Assembly (NCBI GenBank): GCA_947478805.1
Contig: CANJXQ010000021.1
Location: 1-37,939, forward strand
DNA: 37,939 nucleotides
Source: Betaproteobacteria bacterium
GTDB taxonomy: Bacteria > Pseudomonadota > Gammaproteobacteria > Burkholderiales > SG8-39
Direction: 5' to 3'
Positions within the stretch are counted from its first letter, which is position 1. Every line of letters starts with the position of its first letter. The translations under genes were made by a program, and so were the position numbers. Below, piece by piece: positions 26,033-32,718 of this stretch. A model generated the notes under the pieces. It worked only from the letters and a program-made list of their open reading frames with translations, made no database searches and was not told where the DNA came from.

Positions 26033-27619
26033 ATGGACAAACTCGACCAGCCCGGCCTGTTCTATACGGACATGATCGCCAACAATGCTAAGTACTTCGC
26101 CGCCAAGGCCGCGGTGATCTGTGGCGACGAGCAGCTGACCTGGGCGCAATTTCACAAGCGAACCAACAAGGTGGCCAACGCCTTGTTGAAGCTGGGGCTG
26201 AAAAAGGGCGACAAGGTTTGCCTCCTGATGCAAAGCTCTATCCCCATGTTCGAGCTGCTGTGGGGAACCATCAAGGCGGGCGGCGTCATCGCCCCGCTCA
26301 ACGTCATGATGGCGCAGGATTCGCTTGCCGGAATGATCAACAACTCGGACGCACGCCTGGTGTTCGTCGACCCGACCACCGCGCCGCAAGTGGAGGCCAT
26401 CCGCGGTAGCCTGGAAAACGTGAAAGCCGCGGGCCTGTATTGCCTCGGCAGCGCCATTGGGAACAGTGCCGGATGGCAGCGCCCCGAACCCATCATCAAT
26501 ACCGCGCCAGATCATCTGCCGCCTGTAGAGCTGCATATGTCCGATTCCATGAACATCATCTACAGCTCGGGCTCGACCGGCGTTCCCAAGGGCATCGAGC
26601 ACAGCCACTTCGCGCGCCACGCCTATTCCTGCGGCTTCGGCCCGGGCATGAAGATGGACCGCTTCACAGTGTCGATATGCTCCACGCCGCTCTACACCAA
26701 CGGCACCTGGATCACCATGTTGCCAACCGTCTACTGGGGCGGCACGGTGGTGTTGATGCCGAAATTCACTGCCACCGGTTTTTTCGAGGCGGTGCAAAAG
26801 CACCGCTGCACCCATATCTTCATGGTGCCCACGCAGTTCATCGTCCTGCTCGAAGCGCCAGACTTGCCCAGCTACGATCTGAGCTCACTGAAGTGCCTCT
26901 TGTCCGGTGGCCAGCCCCTGGCGGGCAAGACGGCGGCACAACTGGCGGAACGCATTCCCAAGGCGGGCTTGTATGAGTGCTACGGAATGACCGAAGGCTT
27001 CATCACCATCGCGTTGCCGGAGGACAAGGCCCTGCCGGGAAAACGCACCACGGTCGGCATGCCGATGTTCGGCGGCGACATCGTCGTGCTGAGCGACGAC
27101 GGCAAGGTCCTGCCGCCAGACCAAGTGGGCGAGATCGCCGGATGGGGCCCGCCGCTCATGAAGGGCTACTACAAGGACCCGCAGCGCACCGCGGACATGA
27201 TCTGGCGCGATGCCCGCGGCCGCAGCTACATCAAGAGCGGCGACCTCGGCCGCATGGACGAAGACAGCTACCTCTATGTAGCCGGGCGCACCAAGGACAT
27301 GATCAAGTCGGGCGGCATCAATGTGTTCGCCTCCGATATCGAGGACATCTTCATGCAGCACCCCGAGGTTATGGAGGCGGCCGCCATCGGCGTGCCGCAT
27401 GAAAAGTGGGTTGAGACGCCGCTGCTGCTGGCCATCCTGCGCGAGGGTGCCAGGGTCACCGAAACCGAACTGAAGGAATGGGGCAACGCGAAGCTGGGCA
27501 AATTCCAGCGAGTAGACCGCGTGGAGTTCCGTAAGGAATTCCCCAGAGCCACGCATGACAAGGTGTTGAAACGCGCCCTTCGCGATCCCTACTGGGAAGG
27601 ACACGCCCGCAAGCCATAA
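26033..27619 (+). CDS. AMP-forming acyl-CoA synthetase (ANL superfamily), copy 2
   Basis: A 528-residue acyl-CoA ligase collinear with, and very similar to, copy 1 at 2178-3767. Both share LFYT[ED]MI, MQSSIPMFEL, LNVMMAQDSLA, YSSGSTG[AV]PKG, YGMTEGFIT, GRTKDMIKSGGINVFA and HDKVLKRALRDPYW. All catalytic motifs are intact, including the C-terminal Lys. The ATG at 26033 is chosen because the two proteins align from here; an in-frame ATG at 25838 would add 65 residues without resemblance to anything in copy 1. The ribosome binding site is weak (CACGGACAC). It is divergent from the CoA-transferase operon, with three 10-bp repeats in its leader. The differences concentrate in residues about 120-165 and 270-300, where substrate preference could differ. 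The substrate is unknown. Confidence 0.92.
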   Translation: MDKLDQPGLFYTDMIANNAKYFAAKAAVICGDEQLTWAQFHKRTNKVANALLKLGLKKGDKVCLLMQSSIPMFELLWGTIKAGGVIAPLNVMMAQDSLAGMINNSDARLVFVDPTTAPQVEAIRGSLENVKAAGLYCLGSAIGNSAGWQRPEPIINTAPDHLPPVELHMSDSMNIIYSSGSTGVPKGIEHSHFARHAYSCGFGPGMKMDRFTVSICSTPLYTNGTWITMLPTVYWGGTVVLMPKFTATGFFEAVQKHRCTHIFMVPTQFIVLLEAPDLPSYDLSSLKCLLSGGQPLAGKTAAQLAERIPKAGLYECYGMTEGFITIALPEDKALPGKRTTVGMPMFGGDIVVLSDDGKVLPPDQVGEIAGWGPPLMKGYYKDPQRTADMIWRDARGRSYIKSGDLGRMDEDSYLYVAGRTKDMIKSGGINVFASDIEDIFMQHPEVMEAAAIGVPHEKWVETPLLLAILREGARVTETELKEWGNAKLGKFQRVDRVEFRKEFPRATHDKVLKRALRDPYWEGHARKP

Positions 27620-27714
27620 TCAGGAGGCGCGGCCGATCCCCACATTGCCGTTATCGCCCTCGACAGGCAGTGGCCGTTGCCGCGCGCAGATCAATCACAA
27701 TGTGACTCGGTTGC

Positions 27715-27741
27715 GTGACGCCGCCGCAACTGACGGCGCAC
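27715..27741 (+). other. Possible hairpin downstream of acyl-CoA synthetase copy 2
   Basis: GTG-A-CGCCG pairs with CGGCG-CAC around a 10-nt loop, with one bulged A. It lies 95 bp after the synthetase stop and before the NTF2-like gene. There is no following T-run, so termination is only a possibility. Confidence 0.25.
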
Positions 27742-27858
27742 TTCCCGGATGTAACCCGTGACTATGCGGCACAATTGGTCTGAGTCCGGTTGACACCCCG
27801 CTGCTCTTCAAATGCTGCACTGCAAGGCCACCACACCAACCCACAGGGAGAAGAATTC

Positions 27859-28332
27859 ATGAGCATCCGTTCACAGACAGGCTGGCCCGCTTTCGGCGGG
27901 AGCCCCGCCGACATGATCGAAATCGACCAGCTGATCAGTGCCTATGCCCACACCGTCGACGCCAACCGCTATGAAGACAATGCGAAGCTGTTTACCGACG
28001 ACGGCGTGATGGAACTGCTGTGGCAGGACGCCGAGGGCAAGCTTCACCCCATGAACGGCGGCAAGGGCGTGAAGCTCGCCGGCCATGCCGCTCGCATCAG
28101 GTTCCAGGGCCTGATGGCCGGCAATCCCCCGGCCTTGCCGCGCAAGAAGAACGTCGCCGGGCACGAACTCATCAATCGCATCATCGATGTGCAGGGCGAC
28201 AAGGCGATGGTGCGATGCTATCGCGTGGGCGGCGCCATGCAGTACGAAATTCAGCTCGCCAGGACGCCACAGGGCTGGCGGTTCAGCTACGTTCAGATCA
28301 TCTTCGACAAGGATCGAGACTTTCCTTCGTGA
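27859..28332 (+). CDS. NTF2-like / SnoaL-like domain protein
   Basis: A 157-residue single-domain protein of the nuclear-transport-factor-2-like cone fold. The pattern DQLISAYAHTVDANRYED followed by LFTDDGVMEL is typical of the N-terminal helix and first strand in SnoaL-like enzymes, and the C-terminal strands GGAMQYEIQLARTPQGWRF complete the cone. Such proteins are isomerases, dehydratases, dioxygenase small subunits or ligand-binding proteins. The ATG at 27859 follows GGGAGAAGAATTC. A TTGACA at 27790-27795 may be part of its own promoter, but no good -10 box is visible at the right spacing. It converges with the ABM gene, 49 bp away. The function is unknown; a role in the neighbouring catabolic pathway is inferred only from position. 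Confidence 0.82.
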   Translation: MSIRSQTGWPAFGGSPADMIEIDQLISAYAHTVDANRYEDNAKLFTDDGVMELLWQDAEGKLHPMNGGKGVKLAGHAARIRFQGLMAGNPPALPRKKNVAGHELINRIIDVQGDKAMVRCYRVGGAMQYEIQLARTPQGWRFSYVQIIFDKDRDFPS

Positions 28333-28381
28333 TGATCGCTCTCGACCCGGCACGTCACCACAACCGGCCGTCTCAATCGGT

Positions 28382-28672
28382 CTATTTGGTCCGGTTGAAG
28401 CTGTAGTCCTCGCGAATAAGCTCGGCGCGCAGCTCCGGTACCAGCGGCGGATAGTGGGTCTTGAGCAGTTGCGCATGCGCATCGAGCGCGGCCTGATCGC
28501 GCCAGTGCTCGAGCACCGCGACCCGGTCCGGGTCGTCGGCGCTGACGAAGGCTTCGAACTGGATGCAGCCGTCTTCCCTGCGCGTCTCGATGGCGCGCTG
28601 GCTGAAGGCGCGGGCGAGTTCAGCGCCCTTGCCCGGTTTCGCCGTGATGTGTACGACAAGTCTGACGCTCAT
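28382..28672 (-). CDS. Antibiotic biosynthesis monooxygenase (ABM) domain protein, quinol monooxygenase-like
   Basis: A 96-residue ferredoxin-like fold protein. It has VRLVVHITAKPGKGAEL at the start, EDGCIQFEAF in the middle strand and VLEHWRDQAALDAH before the last helix, the usual pattern of the ABM/YgiN group. Members are cofactor-free monooxygenases acting on quinols or polyketides, or simple dimeric accessory proteins. The ATG at 28672 has a strong AAGGGGGAAAG upstream; the longer frame starting at 28735 lacks one. It is the last gene of the five-gene minus-strand operon, 28 bp behind the dehydrogenase. The substrate is not evident. Confidence 0.85.
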   Translation of the reverse strand: MSVRLVVHITAKPGKGAELARAFSQRAIETRREDGCIQFEAFVSADDPDRVAVLEHWRDQAALDAHAQLLKTHYPPLVPELRAELIREDYSFNRTK

Positions 28673-28700
28673 TGCTTTCCCCCTTGATGATGAGCAACGC

Positions 28701-29486
28701 CTAGCAAGTATGCACGGCGTGCCATTGATCGACACGCGCCCGCAGGGCCGCGTCGTTGATAGAGAAGTCCTTGCCGTCCAGGTCGTGCGGTCGCTCGGCG
28801 GACAGCCAGCTCACCCAGCGCGCCGGCACCGCAGGGTCCGCCAGCTGGTCGCGTCGCAGGCGGCTGATCTCGTTCATGCCCGAGGCGCGGATGCTGACCT
28901 GCATGTCGGTATCGACCACGCCGGGCTGGAAGCCGTAGGTGCGAACGCCCTTCCGGGCGTATTCCAGCGCGATGGCGCGCGTGAGCATGGCGAGCGCCGC
29001 CTTCGATGCGCAATAGGCGCTCCAGCCTTCCCGGGGGTTGTGGCCGGCGCCGGAGCTGATGTTGACCAGGGTGCCGCCGCGCGCGATGAGCTGCGGCAAG
29101 GCGGCCCGAGCCATGCGCTGCGCGCCGAAGAGGTTGACCGTGACTGCCTGCTCCCAGGCGTTGGCATCATTGTCGAGGAAGTGTCCGATGGGTTCGATCT
29201 GCCCGGCATTGTTGACGAGGATGTCGAGCGCACCGAAGGCATCAACCGCTGCTGCCACCGCACGTGAGCCGGCGTCCTTCTGCGATACGTCGCAAGGGAC
29301 GACAGCGAGCCGACCGGAGCATTCCACAAGGCCCGCGACCAGCGCTTCGCCTAGCGCAACGCCACGAACGGCAAGAACCACGTTGGCACCATGTCGCGCA
29401 AGGTCTGCCACGATCCCGGCGCCCAGGCCCTTGTTGGCGCCCGTCACCAATGCCGTTTTTCCCTCGAGCGCCATTGCCATGCTCAT
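28701..29486 (-). CDS. Short-chain dehydrogenase/reductase (SDR)
   Basis: A 261-residue classical SDR. The cofactor motif TGANKGLG (15-22), the NNAG motif (92-95), the catalytic Ser in NISS (S144/S145) and the YCASK pair (Y158, K162) are all present, so it should be an active NAD(P)-dependent oxidoreductase. The N-terminus has three possible ATGs within 12 nt; the first (29486) is best placed behind GGTGGGAAA. It lies 55 bp after the selenoprotein gene and 28 bp before the ABM gene on the same strand. It presumably oxidises a hydroxyl or reduces a keto group in the operon's pathway. Confidence 0.92.
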   Translation of the reverse strand: MSMAMALEGKTALVTGANKGLGAGIVADLARHGANVVLAVRGVALGEALVAGLVECSGRLAVVPCDVSQKDAGSRAVAAAVDAFGALDILVNNAGQIEPIGHFLDNDANAWEQAVTVNLFGAQRMARAALPQLIARGGTLVNISSGAGHNPREGWSAYCASKAALAMLTRAIALEYARKGVRTYGFQPGVVDTDMQVSIRASGMNEISRLRRDQLADPAVPARWVSWLSAERPHDLDGKDFSINDAALRARVDQWHAVHTC

Positions 29487-29541
29487 GCTGCGTTTCCCAC
29501 CATTGGCGCGCGCATCGTTCCCGCCGACCTCGACAAAGACA

Positions 29542-30081
29542 TCAGGCCTTGAACAGCACCGGCATCAGGCGGTCGGCAAGGTCTGCGGCCGCCTTCTCGA
29601 TCCACGCATCGCTGCGTGTCCATACGGGATGCTCGATCACCATGACATTGAATCCGCCCATGCCCAGGTTGGCGCTGGTATGGGCGGCGAGCTTCTGGAA
29701 CGGCGTGGTGATCAGCACCGTTGCGGGCGCCCCGGACTCGGAGCACAGGATGGCGTCGTGCACACTGCACGACGTGCAGGCCCCTCAGTCGCCGATGCCG
29801 CTGACGAACACATGCCCGCGTGCGAGCAGGTCGGCGCGCACATCGGGCGGAATGGAATGCGCGGCATCCGGCTTCTGGTGCACGAAGTGCGACTCGATCA
29901 CGCCGCGCCGCTTGAGCTCGCGCCCGATGGCATTCATCAGGTCGCCGGCGCGGGTCTTGGTGTTGTCGATGAAGCCCATCACGGGCTTGGCCGGCGGCTT
30001 TCTCCACACGTGGGTATGCGTGGGAACCGTGGACACCGGGGTGCTTGAGCGCGGCGCGGGCAGCGTGACTTCAATCGGCAT
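29542..30081 (-). CDS. UGSC-family selenoprotein (TGA at 29785-29787 read as selenocysteine)
   Basis: One frame of 180 codons is interrupted only by an in-frame TGA at codon 99 and ends at a second TGA (29544-29542). Read through, it gives 179 residues. The TGA falls in GIGD-U-GACTSCSVHDA. In the UGSC family this motif is U/C-G-S-C, with selenocysteine or cysteine at the first position. U99 and C102 would form a UxxC redox pair; C105 follows. Residues 30-98 and 106-179 read smoothly as one alpha/beta protein. The ATG at 30081 has a perfect AAAGGAG. A SECIS-like hairpin starts 10 nt after the TGA (29754-29774). It lies 23 bp behind the 352-residue protein and 55 bp before the SDR gene. The biochemical role of the family is not known to me, and no Sec machinery genes are in the window. 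The alternative, a nonsense mutation, is much less likely. Confidence 0.85.
29754..29774 (-). promoter_or_regulatory. Candidate bacterial SECIS hairpin
   Basis: On the mRNA strand a perfect 9-bp stem (CGTCGTGCA with TGCACGACG) closes the 3-nt loop GUG. The stem begins 10 nt after the in-frame TGA, and the loop begins 19 nt after it. Bacterial SECIS elements lie inside the coding sequence immediately 3' of the UGA, with a short apical loop containing an early G and a U that SelB contacts; this hairpin meets those features. A shorter alternative stem (CTGCAC/GTGCAG, 29765-29779) overlaps it and is less stable. Confidence 0.75.
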
Positions 30082-30104
30082 GTCGGACTCCTTTCAATGA
30101 CCAG

Positions 30105-31163
30105 CTACTTCGGCGGCAATTTGACTTCACGCGTCACCGGACCTGTGACGCTCACCTTGGCAAAGTTCGGAATCAGCGCCGACCAGCCGGCACCGGGACC
30201 GCCCGCGGCGATGACCAGGATGTTCTCCGGACGCGCGTTGCACAACAGGCCTCGGGCGTCAGGCTCGCCGTAATAGACGCGCCCCGTGGCGTGATTGATG
30301 CCCGCGCGGCGCAGATCCTCCACCGTGATCGCCGAGAGCTCGGAGAGGCGCTGGGCGATGCTCGCCGGGGTCATGCCGGCATCGGCCAGGAGGCCCATAT
30401 GTTCGGGCCCCAGCGCCAGGATGTAGGAGGTATCGGCACCAGTGCCGTTGCGAGACGGATCGCGCATGCCGCTGGCCACCGTCACGAGATATTCGTCCGC
30501 GGTGGGCGCCCAGCGATGCGAGATCTGGTGCGGCCCCTCGGCGGCCATCACCGTCACCGTGGTCTGCTCGCGCGCGTAGCCCTTCTGTTCCCGCAGTGTC
30601 TGCCAGCCCGCCGCCGGTTCGCCTTCGGGAAAGTGAAAACTGTACTTGCCGGCATGCCCGAAGGCGCCGTAGTCGAGCTCGCCGGGGATCGCCTTGAGGG
30701 CCGTCAATGCGCCGATGCGGATGGCGCGACCGATGGTGGCGTTGGCGCGATTGCCTGGACCCAGTAGCCCGGTGCCCGCGTTCATGCCGATGACCTGCGC
30801 ATAAGGACCGGAGACCACGCAGGCGATGGCTGGGCCGCCGGTGGAACTCAGCACCGTGTGCAGATTGAATTCGGGCGCAAGCACCGCGTCCCAGGTGGCC
30901 AGCACCACCGGAAAGTAGGACGGCTTGCACCCGGCCATGACGGCGCTGGTGGCCGCCTGCCAGACGTGGACGGGCAGTTCGCGGGTGGACACGATGCCCA
31001 GCACCTCGTCGCCTGCCCGGCCGCCGCCGGCGATCATGGCATCGACAAGGTCCGGCGTAGGCAGCATGACGGGCAGGCCATCCGACCAGCGCTCATCGAT
31101 GAAGGTCTCCATCGCGGCGTGGTAGTCGGCGAAGATTTCGGTGGTGCGTAGCGGCTCGGACAT
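30105..31163 (-). CDS. Uncharacterised 352-residue protein, neighbour of the UGSC selenoprotein
   Basis: I do not recognise a characterised family. The protein is soluble-looking, without signal peptide or membrane segments. It starts with an acidic helix and WSDGLPVMLPTPDLVDAM, and has glycine-rich strands (SSTGGPAIACVVSG, GMNAGTGLLGPGNRANATIGRA) and a C-terminal VIAAGGPGAGWSALIPNF. Three cysteines (in MAGCKP, AIACVV and LLCNAR) are scattered, not in a CxxC pair. The start at 31163 has AGGAG about 9 nt upstream. It ends 23 bp before the selenoprotein start and begins 37 bp after the MFS gene, so the three are surely cotranscribed. Its position suggests it is the catalytic or substrate-binding partner of the selenoprotein; this is inference from context only. 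Confidence 0.85.
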   Translation of the reverse strand: MSEPLRTTEIFADYHAAMETFIDERWSDGLPVMLPTPDLVDAMIAGGGRAGDEVLGIVSTRELPVHVWQAATSAVMAGCKPSYFPVVLATWDAVLAPEFNLHTVLSSTGGPAIACVVSGPYAQVIGMNAGTGLLGPGNRANATIGRAIRIGALTALKAIPGELDYGAFGHAGKYSFHFPEGEPAAGWQTLREQKGYAREQTTVTVMAAEGPHQISHRWAPTADEYLVTVASGMRDPSRNGTGADTSYILALGPEHMGLLADAGMTPASIAQRLSELSAITVEDLRRAGINHATGRVYYGEPDARGLLCNARPENILVIAAGGPGAGWSALIPNFAKVSVTGPVTREVKLPPK

Positions 31164-31200
31164 GTCTTGCGCTCCTGCGCTTATTCCTGAGGCGCTCCGA

Positions 31201-32484
31201 TCAAACCGGGCGCGGCTGCATGCATTCGATCCTGAGGTCAGGCGCTTCCTCGCGCCGCTCCCTGCGGCGTGTCGTTTCGCCGGGCGACTTCGGCAGGGTC
31301 AGCACGAGGATCACGGCGACGAAGCCTGCACTCGCGCTGATGAGGAACGGCAGCGTGTACGACCCGGTCAGCTCGTGCAGGATGCCGCCCATCCAGGCGC
31401 CCACGCCCATGCCGAAGGCTGCGAGCACGAAGAAGGCGCCGAGGATGGCGCCGATCGAGCGGGTGCCGAAATGCTGGCGGAACACCATCGCATACACCGG
31501 CATCGGGCCACCGTAGCCGAGGCCGAAAAGCACCGCCCAGAAAAAGAAATGCGGAGGCTCCTTGGCGATCAGGAAGAACGGCACCATGATGGCCTGCAGC
31601 GCGAGGAACCCGGCCAGCGCCGGCTTCGGGCCGATGCGGTCGGCGAGGATGCCGTTGCCGATCTTGCCGATCATGCCGAATAGCGCCATGGTGGCTACGA
31701 CCTTCGCAGCCATGGACGGCTGCAGCCCGACGTCGGTCATGAAATTTGCCCCGTGCAGCAGGATGTCCGAATGCGTTATGCAGCAGCACATGGTGGCGAA
31801 ATTCACGGTCCAGAACACGCGGCTGCGCATGGCCTCGCGCAGCGTGAGCTGCGGGCCGGCGCGCCTCTCCGACTCGGCCTCGGCCTCAGGTGTGGCGTGC
31901 ACCTTCTTCGGCAGCGGTTTGGTGTCCCTCATGAGGAGCGCCAGGGGGATGATGACCAGCGCTCCGGCGCCCAGCCACATATAAGCACCGCGCCAGCCGT
32001 AGTTGGCGATCAGCATCACCGCCAGCGGCGCGAAGATCACCGACCCCACGTTCTGCGATTGCGAGAGCGATAGCGCGAGGCCCTGGTTGCGCGTGAACCA
32101 GCGCGTCACCAGCACCGTGAGCGGTACGCCTGCCGCGGCGCGCCCAACGGCCAGCATCACGCCAAAGAAGAGGTACAGCTGCCAGAGCTGTTCCACCTGG
32201 CTCATCAGCACCGTGCCCATCACGAAGATGACAGCGCCGCCCAGCATGACGCGCTGCGAGCCAAACCGGTCGGACAGCGCCCCGCACGCAAGGCTCGACG
32301 CCCCGAATGCAATCCAGTTGACGAACGCGGCGGCAGACACGGTGCCGCGATCCCAGTTGCATTCCAGCGCCAGCGGCTTGAACATGATGCCGAATACTTC
32401 GATGACGCCGTACATCACCATGGTGATGCACAGGCCTGCCCCGACGATTACCCAGCCATAGAAGAACTTGCGATTTTCGGCCAC
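31201..32484 (-). CDS. Major facilitator superfamily (MFS) transporter, monocarboxylate/OFA-like
   Basis: About 427 residues with twelve predicted membrane helices in two bundles, separated by a charged cytoplasmic loop (LPKKVHATPEAEAESERR). The N-terminus FFYGWVIVGAGLC, the loop GALSDRFGSQRVM after helix 2 and the repeated GILADRIGPKPA in the second half are typical of monocarboxylate/oxalate-formate-like MFS permeases. A GTG at 32493 directly abuts AGAGGA, so I prefer the GTG at 32484, which places AGGAG 8 nt upstream; this shortens the protein by three residues. It is the first gene of the five-gene operon with the unknown protein, selenoprotein, SDR and ABM. It probably imports the carboxylate processed by that operon, or exports a product. 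Confidence 0.9.
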   Translation of the reverse strand: MAENRKFFYGWVIVGAGLCITMVMYGVIEVFGIMFKPLALECNWDRGTVSAAAFVNWIAFGASSLACGALSDRFGSQRVMLGGAVIFVMGTVLMSQVEQLWQLYLFFGVMLAVGRAAAGVPLTVLVTRWFTRNQGLALSLSQSQNVGSVIFAPLAVMLIANYGWRGAYMWLGAGALVIIPLALLMRDTKPLPKKVHATPEAEAESERRAGPQLTLREAMRSRVFWTVNFATMCCCITHSDILLHGANFMTDVGLQPSMAAKVVATMALFGMIGKIGNGILADRIGPKPALAGFLALQAIMVPFFLIAKEPPHFFFWAVLFGLGYGGPMPVYAMVFRQHFGTRSIGAILGAFFVLAAFGMGVGAWMGGILHELTGSYTLPFLISASAGFVAVILVLTLPKSPGETTRRRERREEAPDLRIECMQPRPV

Positions 32485-32511
32485 CCGTCCCACTCCTCTG
32501 TTTTACCTTGG

Positions 32512-32540
32512 GGGCCATTTCAGAATGACCGAAATGGCCC
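32512..32540. other. Perfect 10-bp inverted repeat upstream of the MFS operon
   Basis: GGGCCATTTC and GAAATGGCCC flank the 9-nt spacer AGAATGACC. The element sits 28-56 bp upstream of the MFS start codon (GTG at 32484). It could be an operator for a dimeric regulator or a hairpin in the mRNA leader. It lacks a T-run on either strand, so it is not a standard terminator for parC. Confidence 0.5.
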
Positions 32541-32557
32541 GTGCTGTAGGGGAGCTT

Positions 32558-32574
32558 GAGGGGAGCATCCCCTC
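32558..32574. other. Second inverted repeat (7-bp arms) between parC and the MFS operon
   Basis: GAGGGGA and TCCCCTC are perfect inverted copies around GCA. It lies 17 bp from the neighbouring inverted repeat and 144 bp beyond the parC stop. It may contribute to transcription termination of parE-parC or to regulation of the MFS operon; no T-run follows. Confidence 0.35.
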
Positions 32575-32620
32575 AATTGTGCAATGAACTCTTATAACAC
32601 AAGGGCTTCCGGGCAGTCCG

Positions 32621-32664
32621 CAGTTGCCGCGCAGTTGCCGCGCAGTTGCCGCGCAGTGTTGCCG
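32621..32664. repeat. Tandem 11-bp repeat, three perfect copies plus one degenerate
   Basis: CAGTTGCCGCG occurs three times in a row (32621-32653) and is followed by a degenerate fourth copy, CAGTGTTGCCG. The array lies in the 234-bp gap between the parC stop and the MFS start. Eleven-bp periodicity keeps each copy on nearly the same helix face. It may be a protein-binding array or simply slippage-derived. Confidence 0.6.
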
Positions 32665-32718
32665 AACACGCGACGAACGGCTATGCCGTCCGGGACCTGG
32701 GAGCAGCGACTGCGCCGG

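Noticed and set aside
27790-27818. TTGACA as a sigma-70 promoter for the NTF2-like gene
   Set aside because: At 17-bp spacing the -10 position reads TGCTGC, far from TATAAT, so I do not list it as a promoter.
29542-29763. A separate 73-residue gene downstream of the TGA, or a pseudogene with a premature stop
   Set aside because: It is in the same frame as the upstream part, lacks its own ribosome binding site, and the TGA coincides with the family's Sec/Cys position and a SECIS-like hairpin.
29765-29779. Alternative 6-bp hairpin CTGCAC/GTGCAG just after the TGA
   Set aside because: It overlaps the longer 9-bp hairpin, is less stable, and places the loop only 11 nt from the TGA, closer than usual for bacterial SECIS elements.
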